DNA of 64,000 nt from Morella rubra (GCA_003952965.2 CM025852.1:3814416-3878415), one strand, 5' to 3'; shown: positions 1-12,560, numbered from the stretch's first letter. Notes: generated by a model from the sequence alone, not told the origin. Made by a program: numbers and translations.

Positions 1-3000
1 CAAAGAAACAAGTTGATTTAGTTTGTTGAGTGTGTACCGGTCGGGCAAATACTTGTTCCTGGAAAAGCGAGTGATTTGAATGGCCTTGACCGGGGCGGTA
101 GTTGGGGGCTTAGGACAGAATTTAAATGAGCTCTTTTATATAATAAGAAGATATTAAATATTTTATATTTAAATATTAAAAAACTTTAATTAAAAATTAC
201 TCATCTAACTTTCAAAAATGCAACATTACATATCATCTAAGGCTTGTATATAAAATTTTCATATTGAAAAACTTCTTGTAGAAGCAACATTACCGTACGT
301 AATTATTAATAATATTTTATGTTAAAGAAAATAGAAAGAGTGAGATAACTAGCTAGTCTATCACATTAAGCACTTTTAATTAGAAAATTAATTTATCACA
401 TTAAGCACTTTTGATTAAAAAATTAGATTATCATATTAAGCGCACTTTTAAATATAATTTTTTATTTGTTAGATGATTTTTTGCTAGAAACTGTACGAAA
501 TTAAATAATATTAGGTAGTAAGCAGTTAAGTGTAGTTGATGGATTATAACTCTCTTCATGAATCAATGAGATTTTATAGGCCATATTGTTTGAATAAAAT
601 GATATAAATGACAAGCAAAAAAGTAATTAAGTAGATAATGACTTGCAAAACCCTCTAGCTATTTTATATACCATATTTTTTAGATAAAGAACTACAAAAT
701 CTCCACATAAATTAAGAGATTAGATAGTTTAAATTATTATATTTTAGTGATTATAAGTCATATTAAATATTTTACAAAATAAAATCTAATAATAAAAACA
801 CAAATTTTTTGGGCCTCCCTCCTATTTTGGGGCCTTAGGCAGCTCTATGGCTAGAGCCGGTCACAAGATTGACAATTAATTGGGCAGCTTTTACCAAGTA
901 GAAACCCTGTTTCAATTTGAAAATAAAAGATGCGAACACGTCAAATGATAGGAAATTCCAAAGAAAGAATACGTGTCCCTCGTATTGATTTTGTTGAACG
1001 ACATCCCCATCACACACATGAGTAACGTTAACCGGCCAGTTCACATTCAGCGACTAGAGTTTACTCCCATTCTTTTATCCGTCCATTCAATCTATCCAGA
1101 TGCACTTTGGATTATAAAAAATTAAAACATGATAATAGATAAATATATTTTACACCCTCTAATTAATTATGTGATTTATATTGACACTTTGCGACTCAAA
1201 TTATTATTTTTGATATATTATATGTATTAAATATTAATTTCAAATACTTATTATCTTTGATTAAAAATTTCGTCAATTTGAATAGAAAATAATTTTTTGG
1301 CCAGTGAAATGATAATTTTATATTTATAATTTTTTTGACTTTGACATTTTTGTCAGGGTAAAATCGTAGTTTTAGTGGTTAAAAATCCTTTTATTTATTA
1401 AAAATTATGTTAAATGTTTGAAATGAATAATTAGTAGATATAATGTGATCAAAATAATAACTTAGAATGCAAAGTATCCAGACTCTATATTTAGATAAGT
1501 GTTTTTTTAAAAAACATTAAGTTCACGTATTTAAATTTTGGGCTACTGAATACTATTAGAACAGGTAACGTACAAATGGTGAAGTCAGTGGGAAAGCAGG
1601 GATAGGCGGTGGATGTTCAATGTCGACAAGCCCAAAGTCCAATATGACCACCTGCTGCTGCATATATGCCAAGGCTAATCAACGACCAAGTTAGGCTGAT
1701 TCATATTTTAAAGAAGTATGCATATATATCTAGCTGAGGCAGCCAAGGCTAATCAACGATCGACCAAGATGCTCACATAGTCTTCATAAATTAAACAAAA
1801 GTAGTATTTCTGTTTCGGCCATTTATGAAGCATATTATATATGGGGACAACTTTGGCCCTTTACCATTAATAAATTTCGCTAAAAGACTAATCTAACGAG
1901 AGCTAGAGATGATAATACCCAGTGTTCTAATAGTTTAAACAGTGGGTAAGACCACGTGTTATTGACAGAGCATATCCTTCATGACTTGCCCCTTGGCATC
2001 CATATATAATAGCAGAATAGGATGATCTTTTTGTTTTTCTGAATTAGGGTTTTCTTTTTCTTTCTCTTTGTTTTCAAATAAAGATAATACTATATATATA
2101 TATATATAGTCAATAATGTTTTCTCGACATTGCTCACACTTTTGTGTTTTGACCCCTAACTTACTCACTGGTGAAATTAAAATTATAAAGGTAAAAAAAA
2201 GAGAGGAAGACAGATAAAAGAGGACATGTTGATGGGATGTATATATGTCGCTTACATTATGGATCTTTTAACCATTTTTTAAGAAAATATTATTCGACGT
2301 AAAACTTAGAAATATGGGTTTCTTAATTGGCTTTTTTCCCCTAAAGGTGATGCAGTTTATACCAGAAAGGAAGGGCAAAATAAAAGAGAGCTTGAATATT
2401 AATGTTTAGGAGATTAATAGTATGTGCATGCATGTAACAAATTATTAGTATGCATTTGGTTTTCATTTTTAATAATGTTTAGGAATTATCCTATTTTTTT
2501 AGCTTGGAATTTAATTTTTTTGGCACATTAAGTACTTAATTCATGTGCTCTGCTTCCCATCATGAACCTCAAAAACTTACATGAAGTTGGTACAATATCT
2601 AAAATGAAGAGTCACGTTGAGATCAGTGACCTAAAATTTCGAGCCTTGAAGGGCCGGTAACGTCGCCACAAAAACATCCCTGTCACCTTAATATAACCAT
2701 TTCTTAACCGGACAATTCCAGATAGGTTATAGACTTTTTTTTCCCAATCACAGTGTGCCGTTTTAACACAAGACATCGACTCAACAGACAAACTGGGTGA
2801 CACGGAGAAAGTGACGAAAAAATGTAGAGAAACTTCATACTCTTTACTATCCCACATTTTGTAAATATGATATATTACACTCTAAATTATCTATTATTTT
2901 ATACTTTACATCTTAAGTTAAAATTTCACTATTAAAATAAATAAAAAATAAGATATGTGTCACAATCTTAAAAAGTTGAATTGTAAAATAAAATCCAAAA

Positions 3001-3360
3001 TATAAATCTAGTGATAACTTGTACTGCAAAATCTGTGATAATTAGTGAGCACAAAATGTAATATTCTCCAAAAATGATTTAAGAAACTTGCAAGGTCAAA
3101 AGCATCACCTATAAATCCTTAAAATTAAGGATGGACCGACAAGATCATACAGGTTTCTAAATTAGGAGGCTCAACGGGCGACATATAGTTCATGAGCGGA
3201 CAAATAGTACTAATGATAATATAATATCAAGGAGCTTCCTTTTTTATTTGGAAAAAAAAAAAGAACTTACAAATGTCTAAAATAAATCCAAAAGCAAAGA
3301 CAACGCAAATCGGCAAATGAATAATACAGACTTCGATGTACGACTGACTAAGTTGGCTCC
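1..3360. other. Gene-free AT-rich intergenic DNA
   Basis: I see no supportable gene here. Open frames are short, and none has family-like composition or sensible splice sites. The stretch is AT-rich and contains a (TA)n run near 2091-2108. A short direct repeat, based on the words tatcacatt and aagcact, lies at about 358-445. It may hold worn transposon remnants that I cannot name. Confidence 0.6.
2091..2108. repeat. (TA)n microsatellite
   Basis: This is a run of about nine TA units in intergenic DNA. Similar runs occur at about 14053-14074, inside an RBOHF intron, and at about 25033-25064, in the gene-free region upstream of RBOHF. Confidence 0.9.
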
Positions 3361-3433
3361 TACGTACAAAACATGGAAATTCACACGAGGAAAAAATTCA
3401 GATATAAGACAGACACAGTAAGTTTCAAACGTT

Positions 3434-3991
3434 TCACTTGCACTTCAAATCCTGGATAGCACGCTGCGCCAAGTTGACAGTCATGGTGCAGCTCATTTCA
3501 CCAGATTTCTTCTTCTTGATCACCTTCATCAAGTGCACCTTTCCGCTCAACTTGGCCTGGCTGCTCAGCACCAGAAACCCCGAACCGATGTCATTTGTAA
3601 GGTTTGTATTTCCCGATAGCCTGTGGGAGCTGATGTCCACAGGAACGATGAATCTCTGTGTCTTCCTTGCCTTGGTACGCCCCTCTGGAATCACAGCCTC
3701 CCCAACAGCCATGTCTCCGTAGAAGATGGTGGCGTTGCTACTTTCATACTTGAAGTGGCCGAAGTTTGTGTTCTTTATGGCCACCTGGGCCATCAATCGC
3801 ATGTCAAAAGAAGACGAATTCGAAGTGCTGGAACTCAAGCTTTCGACTGCCACAGTGCCGAACCTGACTTTGGGACTTTTTATGCGCATCACGGTTAGTG
3901 CAAAGACCAAGATGATGATGGTCTGAAACACAATGAAAGCAGCAACATATGCTAAGCACTTGGAGTTTGATCGCTTCCCGTCTCCCTTCAT
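3434..3991 (-). CDS. LEA_2 / NHL-type (NDR1/HIN1-like) membrane protein
   Basis: Intronless 185-aa protein. After a short basic N-terminus (MKGDGKRSNSK) comes one hydrophobic segment at about residues 14-36, then an extracytoplasmic-type domain. That domain has the LEA_2 features: a VRFGTVAVESL strand, a KNTNFGHFKYE block, several N-x-S/T sites and a conserved C-terminal cysteine. Family members are anchored in the plasma or endomembrane and are linked to stress and defence responses; the biochemical role is not known for most. The start is the first ATG of the open frame and lies about 140 bp downstream of a good TATA box. The length is normal for the subfamily, and many members are intronless. 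The family assignment is firm; the specific function is inference. Confidence 0.9.
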   Translation of the reverse strand: MKGDGKRSNSKCLAYVAAFIVFQTIIILVFALTVMRIKSPKVRFGTVAVESLSSSTSNSSSFDMRLMAQVAIKNTNFGHFKYESSNATIFYGDMAVGEAVIPEGRTKARKTQRFIVPVDISSHRLSGNTNLTNDIGSGFLVLSSQAKLSGKVHLMKVIKKKKSGEMSCTMTVNLAQRAIQDLKCK

Positions 3992-4131
3992 TATGAATGA
4001 TGGGTCCTTGTAAACGTTGACAGGAGCTAGCTTCTGTTCTTCTCAATTTGTTCTTGTTAAAGAACTCAGAAATTGCAAAAGGCTCAAAGCAGGTGGGTGT
4101 GTTTTGACACCTAGAGGGCGCAAGGAGCGGC

Positions 4132-4139
4132 TTTATATA
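4132..4139 (-). promoter_or_regulatory. TATA box of the LEA_2 gene
   Basis: On the minus strand this reads TATATAAA, about 140 bp before the ATG at 3991. That gives a predicted transcription start near 4105 and a 5' UTR of roughly 110 nt. This is a prediction from spacing only. Confidence 0.55.
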
Positions 4140-4199
4140 AATATATGGCTGTACCGACTGAATAATGGAGCTAAACTGATGTGAATATGAAATCAAGTT

Positions 4200-5030
4200 G
4201 AAGACTGACCTGGGATATTTCTTTTCTTACTAATTCACTTTTTCCAAAAACGTGTTCCAGGGACATTGACTATTAGCATTATGATCATGTTCCCAACAGA
4301 AGGTTCTATCGAGGATATCTACATACTGACCCGTTAAGCTTTATTGTGGTTGGCTTTAAATATACATATGTGCCGTACAAGTGAAGGCCAAGGGGTACAG
4401 AATATTGTTAAGTTTACCTGACAGGGTCGATAACCTCTTCTTTACTCTTCAAGCGCCCCCCATGGTTGAAGCATCCTAATTGACTTTTAGTTTCCAGCGG
4501 AACATAATGTCGTTAAGGAAAACCATCTAGGTGATTTGAACGGTCAAGATCTTTTGTAATTTATTACCCGAATTATACGATAGAATTCGAAAAAAGATAG
4601 ACACAATAAATAGATACTACATTATTTAATGATGTTTATATTTGCCCATATAAAGTTTTGGGCAACATGAGCCTTACAATAGAGTCCACTTGTCATGCCC
4701 CATGCTGGTACTTACCCCTTAAACTCTTCTATAGTAATAGAACGCACACAAACGGGGATTACTATACGAATTAATCTTATAAAGGCTTGATAACTGGCTT
4801 TGAAAAAGCTTAGCGGAAACGTTTGAGTGAAAAGAGATAAGTATATTAAGAAAAGAAAACTAATAATTTCAGAGATTTAACAAATAGGTCACACTGCATT
4901 AAAGACGGATAATAAAATAACTTAATCAATTAATTAGGTGGACTTATAAAAATATTTTAAAGAGGTGAAAGTTAAGGGTAGCTTGTGGCTTAAGGAAGAA
5001 ATAAGATAATAGGAAATCCCAAAAATATAA
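4200..5030. other. Intergenic DNA upstream of the LEA_2 gene
   Basis: AT-rich sequence with no recognisable gene. The proximal part presumably holds the LEA_2 promoter. I saw nothing else. Confidence 0.5.
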
Positions 5031-5203
5031 ATACAAAATTTTTTCCACTAGTACATTTACAAATAACAAAATCTTTCACGAGGATACAACAGTAAGGGAA
5101 AGGAAGTATAAAAGTGGAAGCTGTCTACAACTTTCCGTCCTACAATAACAGACTGCAACAGAATGTACACTAACTAACCCAAAAAAACAACTACAACTGA
5201 TAT

Positions 5204-5450
5204 CTAGTCAACCCTCGACTCAGTGTCGGAGGTTAGGTCAATAATTTCATTGTCCCCGATATCCTCTACCGGCGGCGCCGGTGGAGGAGGGACGTCATAC
5301 AAAAGAGTCGGGTCAAAATCAACTAGCTCGAAATCCTCAACTAAGGGAACTGGGGTGGAGGCTCCTTGAGGTACCATTGGGGCTCGTACCCCACATAAAC
5401 CTCAAATGAATCAGTGACAAACGTCCAAATTTCATCACTAGGATGTATGT
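5204..5450 (-). pseudogene. Decayed coding remnant, probably transposon-derived
   Basis: On the minus strand a short open stretch contains residues such as WTFVTDSFEVYVGYEPQW and ends at a TAG (5341-5343). In another frame, a 45-residue acidic/proline-rich tail (LLYDVPPPPAPPVED, then EIIDLTSDTESRVD) runs from 5341 to a TAG at 5204. The two halves look like one tail split by a frameshift. Upstream (5530-6000) the sequence has no frame but is GC-richer than its surroundings. I do not recognise the protein. A retroelement or domesticated-TE origin is inferred from the repeat-rich setting. Confidence 0.3.
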
Positions 5451-5529
5451 GTCAAATCCAAAAGCTTCTCGCTCATAAAGATCAACATCTGTTACGTCCG
5501 ATGCCCACAGCCATAGCAGTACATACAAA

Positions 5530-6340
5530 AAAATTAAACAAATAAAGGGTGAGTCCTACTGACTCAGTAAGGGGGGAAAAAGGGACATGTCATGAACAAT
5601 TATAGTAGCATGTTAACAATAAGAATTAAAATAAACAGGATAACAATGTATGATCGATGCAATGCAGGAATGATGCATCTGTTTCCTGGTCATTTCACTT
5701 TCTTTCTTTCTTTTCTTTTCTTGTCTTGTCTGTAGAGGTGTCCTTTTTGTCTCTCTGTTTAACCCCGCAGAGTTCGGGTTGTGCGTCCCTCCTCTCCTCT
5801 GGGACTGTCCCGTGCCCCGGCACCAGACCTGTCAAGCGTATATTGTTTCACACCAGGGATACCGACCACTCATTTCAGTGGTGGCTTGCACTATCCCACT
5901 GTTGTGATCGGTACCGTCACCCTGTCATAGGACCACCTCTGGGTATAGGTTTCATTTTTGTCATTCTGTTATTAGATTCCCCACACCCATGACATGATGA
6001 TGCAACATGTCTCATATACTTCATTGAAAATCAAGTAATTAAAGACGATCAATGGATTTCATAAGGCATATAAAAATAAAGCAAATCACGTAATCAATGG
6101 ATTTCATATGGCACATAACAATGAAGCACAATAATTTCACATTAACCTTTCTTTAATCCTCAAGTGGCCAGGTCTATTATTCATTAAAAAGGCCTAATGT
6201 TTGCATTTCATAAGATGTTCCTGTGCTATAATTAGTCAATCAACATCTAAGTCATCATGGCTGCAACGATCTAAACACCACATGTTGTAATAGGTAAATT
6301 CAACAACTTATATGGCTGGGTTGTTTTATTTATTTTATTT
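5530..6340. other. Non-coding part of the repeat-rich block
   Basis: No gene is seen. The part from 5700 to 6000 is unusually GC-rich for the neighbourhood and looks like repeat or LTR-type sequence. A short phrase (atcaatggatttcata) recurs near 6048 and 6092. I could not find paired LTRs. Confidence 0.4.
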
Positions 6341-6352
6341 CTAAACCCACTG

Positions 6353-6525
6353 AGGAAAAAGTCTTCCCGGGCATAGATAAAAATTCTCGAACATACAAAA
6401 AATCTTCCCGGGTATATATAAACAAAAGCTTCCCAGGCATATAAAGAAAATCTTCCCAAGCATATAAAAATCTTCCCTGCATATATAAACAAAATCTTTC
6501 CCAAGCATATATAAACCCCTTTCTC
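6353..6525. repeat. Minisatellite A, about 21-23 bp unit with CTTCCCGGGCATAT core
   Basis: Six or seven imperfect units of the type aatcttcccgggcatatataaac follow one another. Variation includes CCCGGG, CCCAGG and CCCAAG cores. The frames across it give artificial repetitive peptides and are not genes. Confidence 0.75.
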
Positions 6526-7332
6526 TCAAAAGTCGAATCCGGCCCCAGGTGGTCTCCAAAGTCTTTTGGCCCCTTTCTCTTATAAGCCCTTCGCATGTTT
6601 TTGTTTGGTTTAAATCCAACACAGAAACAAGAATGGGTTACTTGTCTTTTACCATCTCATGATAAAAGTCATACGTTTTATGCATAACCTAACACCCCCA
6701 ATACCCCTATTTAAGACAAACTCTACACCCTTACCTTAGCTCGTTGTTGTACTGCTTTCTTGAAGGATTAAGACACTTAAAAATAGCAAGACACCATGTT
6801 AGGAAAAGAAAAAAACAAAAGCTGATAGGAAAAAAAAGTGCAGGCCGAAATACCTCACTTCTTCCCAACTTTCTCGTAATCTCCTCCCTTTTTCTTTGGT
6901 CTCTTCCTCCTCTTATCCTTCGATCAATCTCTTTGGTCACCAAGTGTTTCACGTCACTTTCCCTCTCTTTCTCTTTAAGTCAAATGAAGTTTCTCTCCTA
7001 ATGTCGTTATCAGTTTTAGCCGAGTAAATCTTTGCTGACAATATAAACCGAACATAACTCTTTTGTGCATTCCCCCTTGGCCAATCTACACACCCTAGGC
7101 TAGAGGTCTAGGCAATTATTGTAAAGCAAGTCATGCCCATTCATAAGCAGTACATTAAATTATGCGCCAATGACAAAGCCTCATCTAAGTGATTAGATAA
7201 AATATGGTAAGAATGCATTTAATGCACACCACACGGTTAAGACACGTAGAAAAAGATAACATAAAAAGGAAACTCGAGCATACAAGGCTCTGTCATCCCA
7301 CGACTAAAAATAAGCCCTACGTAGTCAGCTCT

Positions 7333-7600
7333 CAAATACCCCCGAGCATGAAACATTCAGATGCCCCGGGCATTTAGTACTCTACCTGGGCACTCAATAC
7401 ACCCCGGGACTTTAATACTTAGTGACCCCGGGCATTTCCTACTCGGTGACCCCGAGTATTGTCTCCTCCTCCCGATACTCAATACCCCAGGAATTTTCCC
7501 CAGGCATTTAAACCCAATAACCCCAAGAATCACAACTCAATTACCCCGGCCTCAAAACTCAATTACCCTGGAAAAATTTTTTCCCGGGCACTCAAGCACC
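7333..7600. repeat. Minisatellite B, about 20-24 bp unit with CCCCGGGCATT core
   Basis: Roughly ten or eleven degenerate units carry a C-rich core (ccccgggcatt, accccgggac, ccccgagtatt, ccccaagaat and similar) followed by an AT-rich half such as actcaatta. The peptides read from it are repeat artefacts. It shares the CCCGGGCAT core with the array about 0.8 kb to its left. Confidence 0.75.
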
Positions 7601-7762
7601 TCCCCTATCAAACCCTAATAAAAGCAAACACAAGGAAGAAAAAAAATATTTCACATGAGCACAACTCTTATAACTTATACATAAAACTATATTAAACAAG
7701 TGGAATAAACAAGGGAGAGGTGTTACACTACCTGTTGTATCTATCTCTTTCTGAATTTTACT

Positions 7763-8040
7763 GTACAATTCGGAGCACCAAATTGCAGAAGATTTCAATC
7801 CGATGTGAAGATAAGACTAAATTATAGATTTTACATGCATTCAACTTTCATTAGAAAATAATCATTAAAAACAAAGGCTGGTCTCATTCTTCAAATGAAG
7901 GAGTACAATTCGGAGCACCGAATTGCAAAAGATTTCAATTCAATATGAAAATAAGACTAAATTATGGACTTTAAATGCATTCAACTTTCGTTAGAAAATA
8001 ATCATTAAAAACAAAGGCTGGTCTCATTCTTCAAATGAAC
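7763..8040. repeat. 140-bp tandem direct duplication
   Basis: Two adjacent copies (7763-7900 and 7903-8040) start with gtacaattcggagcacc and end with attcttcaaatgaa. They differ at only a handful of positions, so the duplication is fairly recent. No coding frame crosses it. Confidence 0.85.
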
Positions 8041-8049
8041 GATTTTGGG

Positions 8050-10224
8050 TGGGTAAGTACGTACGTTAGAACATTCAAACCAAATGCTTAAAACAAGGGC
8101 ATGACGCCTGCGACTGTCCCATGAACTTCTCATGTTCAAGCCTAGAAAAAAAAAATCGAGATAAATATAAATGTGTGTGATTATCGATTCAAAACAGAAT
8201 CAAACACAAGCAAGTATGACATATATAATCAAACGCCAGGAATGTGATCAAGTAAGCAGCTGAAAGGCTTTAGTAGTACACAAATTAAGGACTCCAAATA
8301 AGTGATAAGAGTGATTCCAGCCAGCACCAATCACGACATAAAACAGAGTCCACAATTATAGCCTCCTCACCATATCCAGCAACACACATACACGAAGATA
8401 TCAAAAGGAGCTGACCTTCTCTATTTTGAGACTCATGATTCAAGGGATCATTTATTTGGTCTTTACTCCTTTATGTGTATATATGTTAACTTACAACAAC
8501 AAATCAATACAAAGAAGCAATTCAGTCTTCTCTCATTACCGTTGTAGAACTTTCAATAAGTACATATGCCCAAATCAATCAGACATTCAACAAATCACAA
8601 GTAGGTGGAATGATCCAACTGGATTCAGGGCCAAGACTGCACACGGGTCCGAATGGTAGCGTCCAATGATTAAGATTGTTTTGTATTGATGTTTCTTGAA
8701 TTACAAGGTGTACAGTGACTGAATATATAGAGAGATACACGTGTAACGGCTTGCTGACTCATCTCAATATTCTCTGGCCTTATACCGAGCATATGGCGCG
8801 CAGAGTAGTGCGACAGAGGTGTTTGAGGAATGGACAATGCACAGAGGAGTCCTGAATACAGAATATGCTATGTACAGCCAACAATATTCCAACGTAAACA
8901 AGATCTTTGGTATATCCTTAAAATATACAACCCAAAAGCAATTCATATGAATTAGGGATTAAGCGACAGAGAAATTGGGATGGGGTCATTAATTTGCTTG
9001 TGGGGTATTTGTGTAAATCTACCACTCATTTAAAAAGTTTAAACTGATAGAAAGATGAAGATTTTATTATTTAAGTTATACTCTCTAATATTCTTTCCTT
9101 ACGTATGAATCGGACTCTCGACTCAATATATATAATATTTAATTAAAATTAAAATAAAATATTAAACTAAATCTCAAACTTTAAATCTAATTCTGATACT
9201 ACGTAAATTTATTATTAATATTAAAAATTTAAATTAATAAATATTTTATTATTTAAATTATATTCTTCAAAAACTAATTACCAATCCAGGTGTTCTAGAC
9301 GCTCCAGAGATCGGCGATCACGCGCAGAACTTATAAGTCCTCTCTTACAATTCAAGTCTACCAAAGTCCTCTTCTTTTCTTTTTCTTTTTTATCATTTTG
9401 TTGGTTTATGTACGGAGTGAAGGTCTACCAAGTTTGACAATGTTAGTTAGCTCATAGTGGAAGCAACCGCGTAGAGTCAGTCAGTCAGAGATATCACGTC
9501 AGGCAGCCCATCTAGACTTCCACCCCTAACCATGTCTTGATCACTACACGCCGGTAGGGGCACGGATGTATGGTCCCCATATCTAATCAAAGTCGCTTCG
9601 ATATCACTCAACCAAGTACGGACATGATCCCTCCTGTCCACTGTCATACCATAAAGTCATAGACGGTAGACCGTCTCAAACCCTTCAATTCTGTCTTTGT
9701 TGTATTTTTATTTTTTTTTTCGTTTTTCTTGCCATTACCAACTAGCTTTGAGTTTGGACCTGAAACCGAAGCCCAATTTAAAGTAGACCGTGCATAGCCT
9801 TCCCAACAAGGGAAATATGCCAATTGGAGAGAGAGAGATAAAAGGCCTGAGACCTTTCTCGCAATGGACTTCTTACAAGGCCCGTATGGCCTGTACCATA
9901 GCCAACATATTCCCGTGCTTGTGTAGTACAGGTTCTGTCTCTATCAAAGTATTGGCATGACTGGTGGGCCGGGAAGCTTTTTTATTAAGTTATCTTTTTA
10001 TTTTTCTTCGAATAAATATAAAGTTGATGGGATTTGTTTGAAAATTAAATAGGTTCTTCAATTTTAATATCCATTAAATTAGTGATCCGTTTATTTGCTT
10101 GTAAAACTATCATTTTAAGTAAAAAAAACTTGTACACTTAAAATGTTTTTTTTCATCTTTTTCAAAGTTTGGTTACTCTTTTAAAATATTTTCAAGAAAA
10201 TATTTTTTTGATGTTTGATACACC
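8050..10224. other. Intergenic DNA, no gene recognised
   Basis: No supportable gene. A 56-codon minus-strand frame (9477-9647) is coding-like in composition, but I cannot match it to a family. The remainder is AT-rich. Confidence 0.45.
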
Positions 10225-10227
10225 TAA

Positions 10228-11618
10228 GGCTTGTTTGGAAATAGATTATGGTTTTGGTTTTGATTTTGGGTTTAACTTTCAAATTTCAAATTTTAAGATT
10301 TAAATATTGTTTTGTTGTGAGGCTTTGTTTGGTTGTTGTTTAGAAAAAAAAAAAAAGGTTTGTTTGATTGTTTAATTATTGGAATGATTTATAGTTTAAT
10401 TAAATTAAATAATATTAATTTATAGTTATTATGATATTTAAAAAATAAGTAGAAAATAGTTTCATAAATATCAAAAATTATTAAAATAGATAAAATATGA
10501 AACTAATAAAAAATATTCATAAAAATTAAAAGACAAAGATAAAAATCGTGCAATTAATAAAACAAATAAAATTTTACAAAAATAATAAAAAATTAATTAA
10601 TTAAAATATTACAAAAGTGTATAAATGTCTATAAAATTTTTTAAAAAATAGAAAAATACTTTTGGAAATTTAGTAAAAATAAATATGGGAAGAGCGAGAT
10701 TTTTTGTTACCTTTTCAGGTCAATAAAACTGTACGGTAAGAACTGTGAAATGAAAGTATAATGGGTTGTAGGGAATGAAATAGATATGTATTGGACATAT
10801 GAAAGGAGTAAAATTATTAGCTGATAATCATCATCATACAATTTGGCAATCCACCAAAATATAAAGAATGTTAGACTATTGAAACGTCTTGCAAGTAGCT
10901 AGGCAGGTTGCTTGTATGTTTACTAAACCTATATTATATATGTATATAGACTATGCATCAGATCAAGGCAGTGATTAATCTTTACTTTCCCTGAAATTCA
11001 TTTTCTAATCATCTCGTGTAAGTGGGAATCAAATCCCAAGTTCTTCTTCAATTGGGAAAAATGAAATCTCATGTACCTTATTCGAGAAGAAAACACTTCT
11101 ACTAATTAAATTTACTTACAAACTGATGAAAGATTCATGCATGCAAGTTACTAATTAATAGACGGAAAAGAGTCATACATGCATGTTACTAATTATTGTT
11201 AAGTTTTTATTTTTGAAATATTTTAATCAAATATTTTTATTTATTTTTTTGAATTTTATTTGTTTTATAAATTTTGCATGATTTTTATCTTTATCTTTTA
11301 ATTTTTATGAATATTTTTTATTAGTTTCATATTTTATCTATTTTTATAATTTTTATATTTATGAAACTATTTTCTACTTATTTTTTGAATTATATATATT
11401 TTCTGATTAAAAATCATTTTTTTATTTTTTTTATTTTTTGAATATCATAATAACTATAAACTAATCTTATTTATTTTAATTAAAATAGAAATAATTTCAA
11501 TAATTAAACAACCAAACAAACCCTTATAACAAAACAATATTAAAATATTAAAATTTGAAGTTTGAAAGTTAAACCCAAGACCAAAACCAAAACCACAACA
11601 CATTTCCAAACAAGCCCT
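10228..11618. mobile_element. 1.4-kb foldback DNA transposon with arms of about 390 bp
   Basis: The left end reads GGCTTGTTTGGAAAT, and the right end is its near reverse complement, ATTTCCAAACAAGCCCT. The inverted similarity continues inward: left 10228 to about 10610, right about 11215 to 11618. It includes matching segments around gttaaaccca, a tttggttgttt stretch, gaaactaataaaaaatatt, and gcaattaataaaacaaataaaat. About 600 bp of unpaired sequence sits in the middle. A TAA flanks both sides (10225-10227 and 11619-11621), compatible with a PIF/Harbinger-type 3-bp target duplication. No transposase frame is present, so it is non-autonomous. Class is inferred from the ends. Confidence 0.75.
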
Positions 11619-11639
11619 TAATGATTTACGTATTTACAT

Positions 11640-12560
11640 AAAAATGCTTAATTAACATGTAAGTCTCTGTAGTTTACACTTTTGACATTTTAGTCCCTTA
11701 AGTATTGATCGTCAGGTTCTTGAAGTAAGTTTTTTAGACAAATCGATTCTCCGTCCAATTGTCCGTTAGCCAACAGACAAAGAAAAGGTGCTTACGCGGA
11801 TTTTAGATGTCATCTCAACACCAATCATAGGTTGCCCCCTGACATGAAATTTTTTCTCAAAATTTTAATATTTTAGTCCTTAAGGTACTGATTTCAACGT
11901 GAAGGTCCCTGAGGAACATTTTTGCAATAAAATTTGTCTCCACAATTCAATTGATTCAATTGTCCTTAGCCAACTAAGGGAAAAGTGTCCACGTGGCATG
12001 GAAAGAGAAAAATATAAAAATATCATATGCAACCTTCAAATTCAATTTTTATTTAAAAAATATTACTTTTTATTTATAGATCAATTTTTTATTTTTTAAT
12101 AATTTTTATCTTGGAGGGGCATTTTCAATCATTTTGAATGTAAGGCAATAATTAATTGTTTTTTTAAACATATGAGGTGGAATAAAATATTTTAGAACTT
12201 GAGGGAGGCTTACTGATTTTTTTCCATAGATATGGGGCGTACTATAATGTTTTCCAAGAAAAATTTTGGTTTACGGAAAATTTTAGTTTGTTTATTGTTG
12301 ACTTGAAAACTTTTGACTTCGACTTTATTTTTAGGTGCTTGTCAAATATTAAAATAAATTACAAAATTTAGTTTACAAGCAAATAAATGGAACCTAAGAT
12401 TTAACATACATCAAGACTTTAATCCCTTTGGGACCCTTCAAATATGAATGATTTTAAACCTCAAAGACTAGTTTTATGTATTTTAAAGTTTAAAGACTTA
12501 TTTGATTTTTTTGCTTAAATTATAGAGACTAATGTAGTATTTATCCCTTTTTACTGTGTG
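11640..12560. repeat. Diverged repeats next to the foldback element
   Basis: Two related stretches of about 130 bp, beginning at about 11688 (ttttagtcccttaagtattg) and about 11870 (ttttagtccttaaggtactg), form an old tandem duplication. The segment at about 12105-12260 resembles the right arm of the inverted-repeat element at 48949-49488. No gene is seen. Confidence 0.5.

Noticed and set aside
3438..3926. Three plus-strand frames opposite the LEA_2 gene
   Set aside because: They are shadows of the minus-strand coding sequence, which has family motifs, a TATA box and a sensible start.
6271..6622. Minus-strand frames encoding repetitive YAWEDF/LYMPGK-like peptides
   Set aside because: They arise from translating the minisatellite in different frames; the period is not constrained to multiples of three.
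7361..7695. Proline-rich plus-strand frames
   Set aside because: They are translations of the CCCCGGGCATT minisatellite with no conserved domain.
9477..9647. 56-codon minus-strand frame with coding-like composition
   Set aside because: No family match that I recognise, no start context and no adjoining exon; could be a retroelement scrap.
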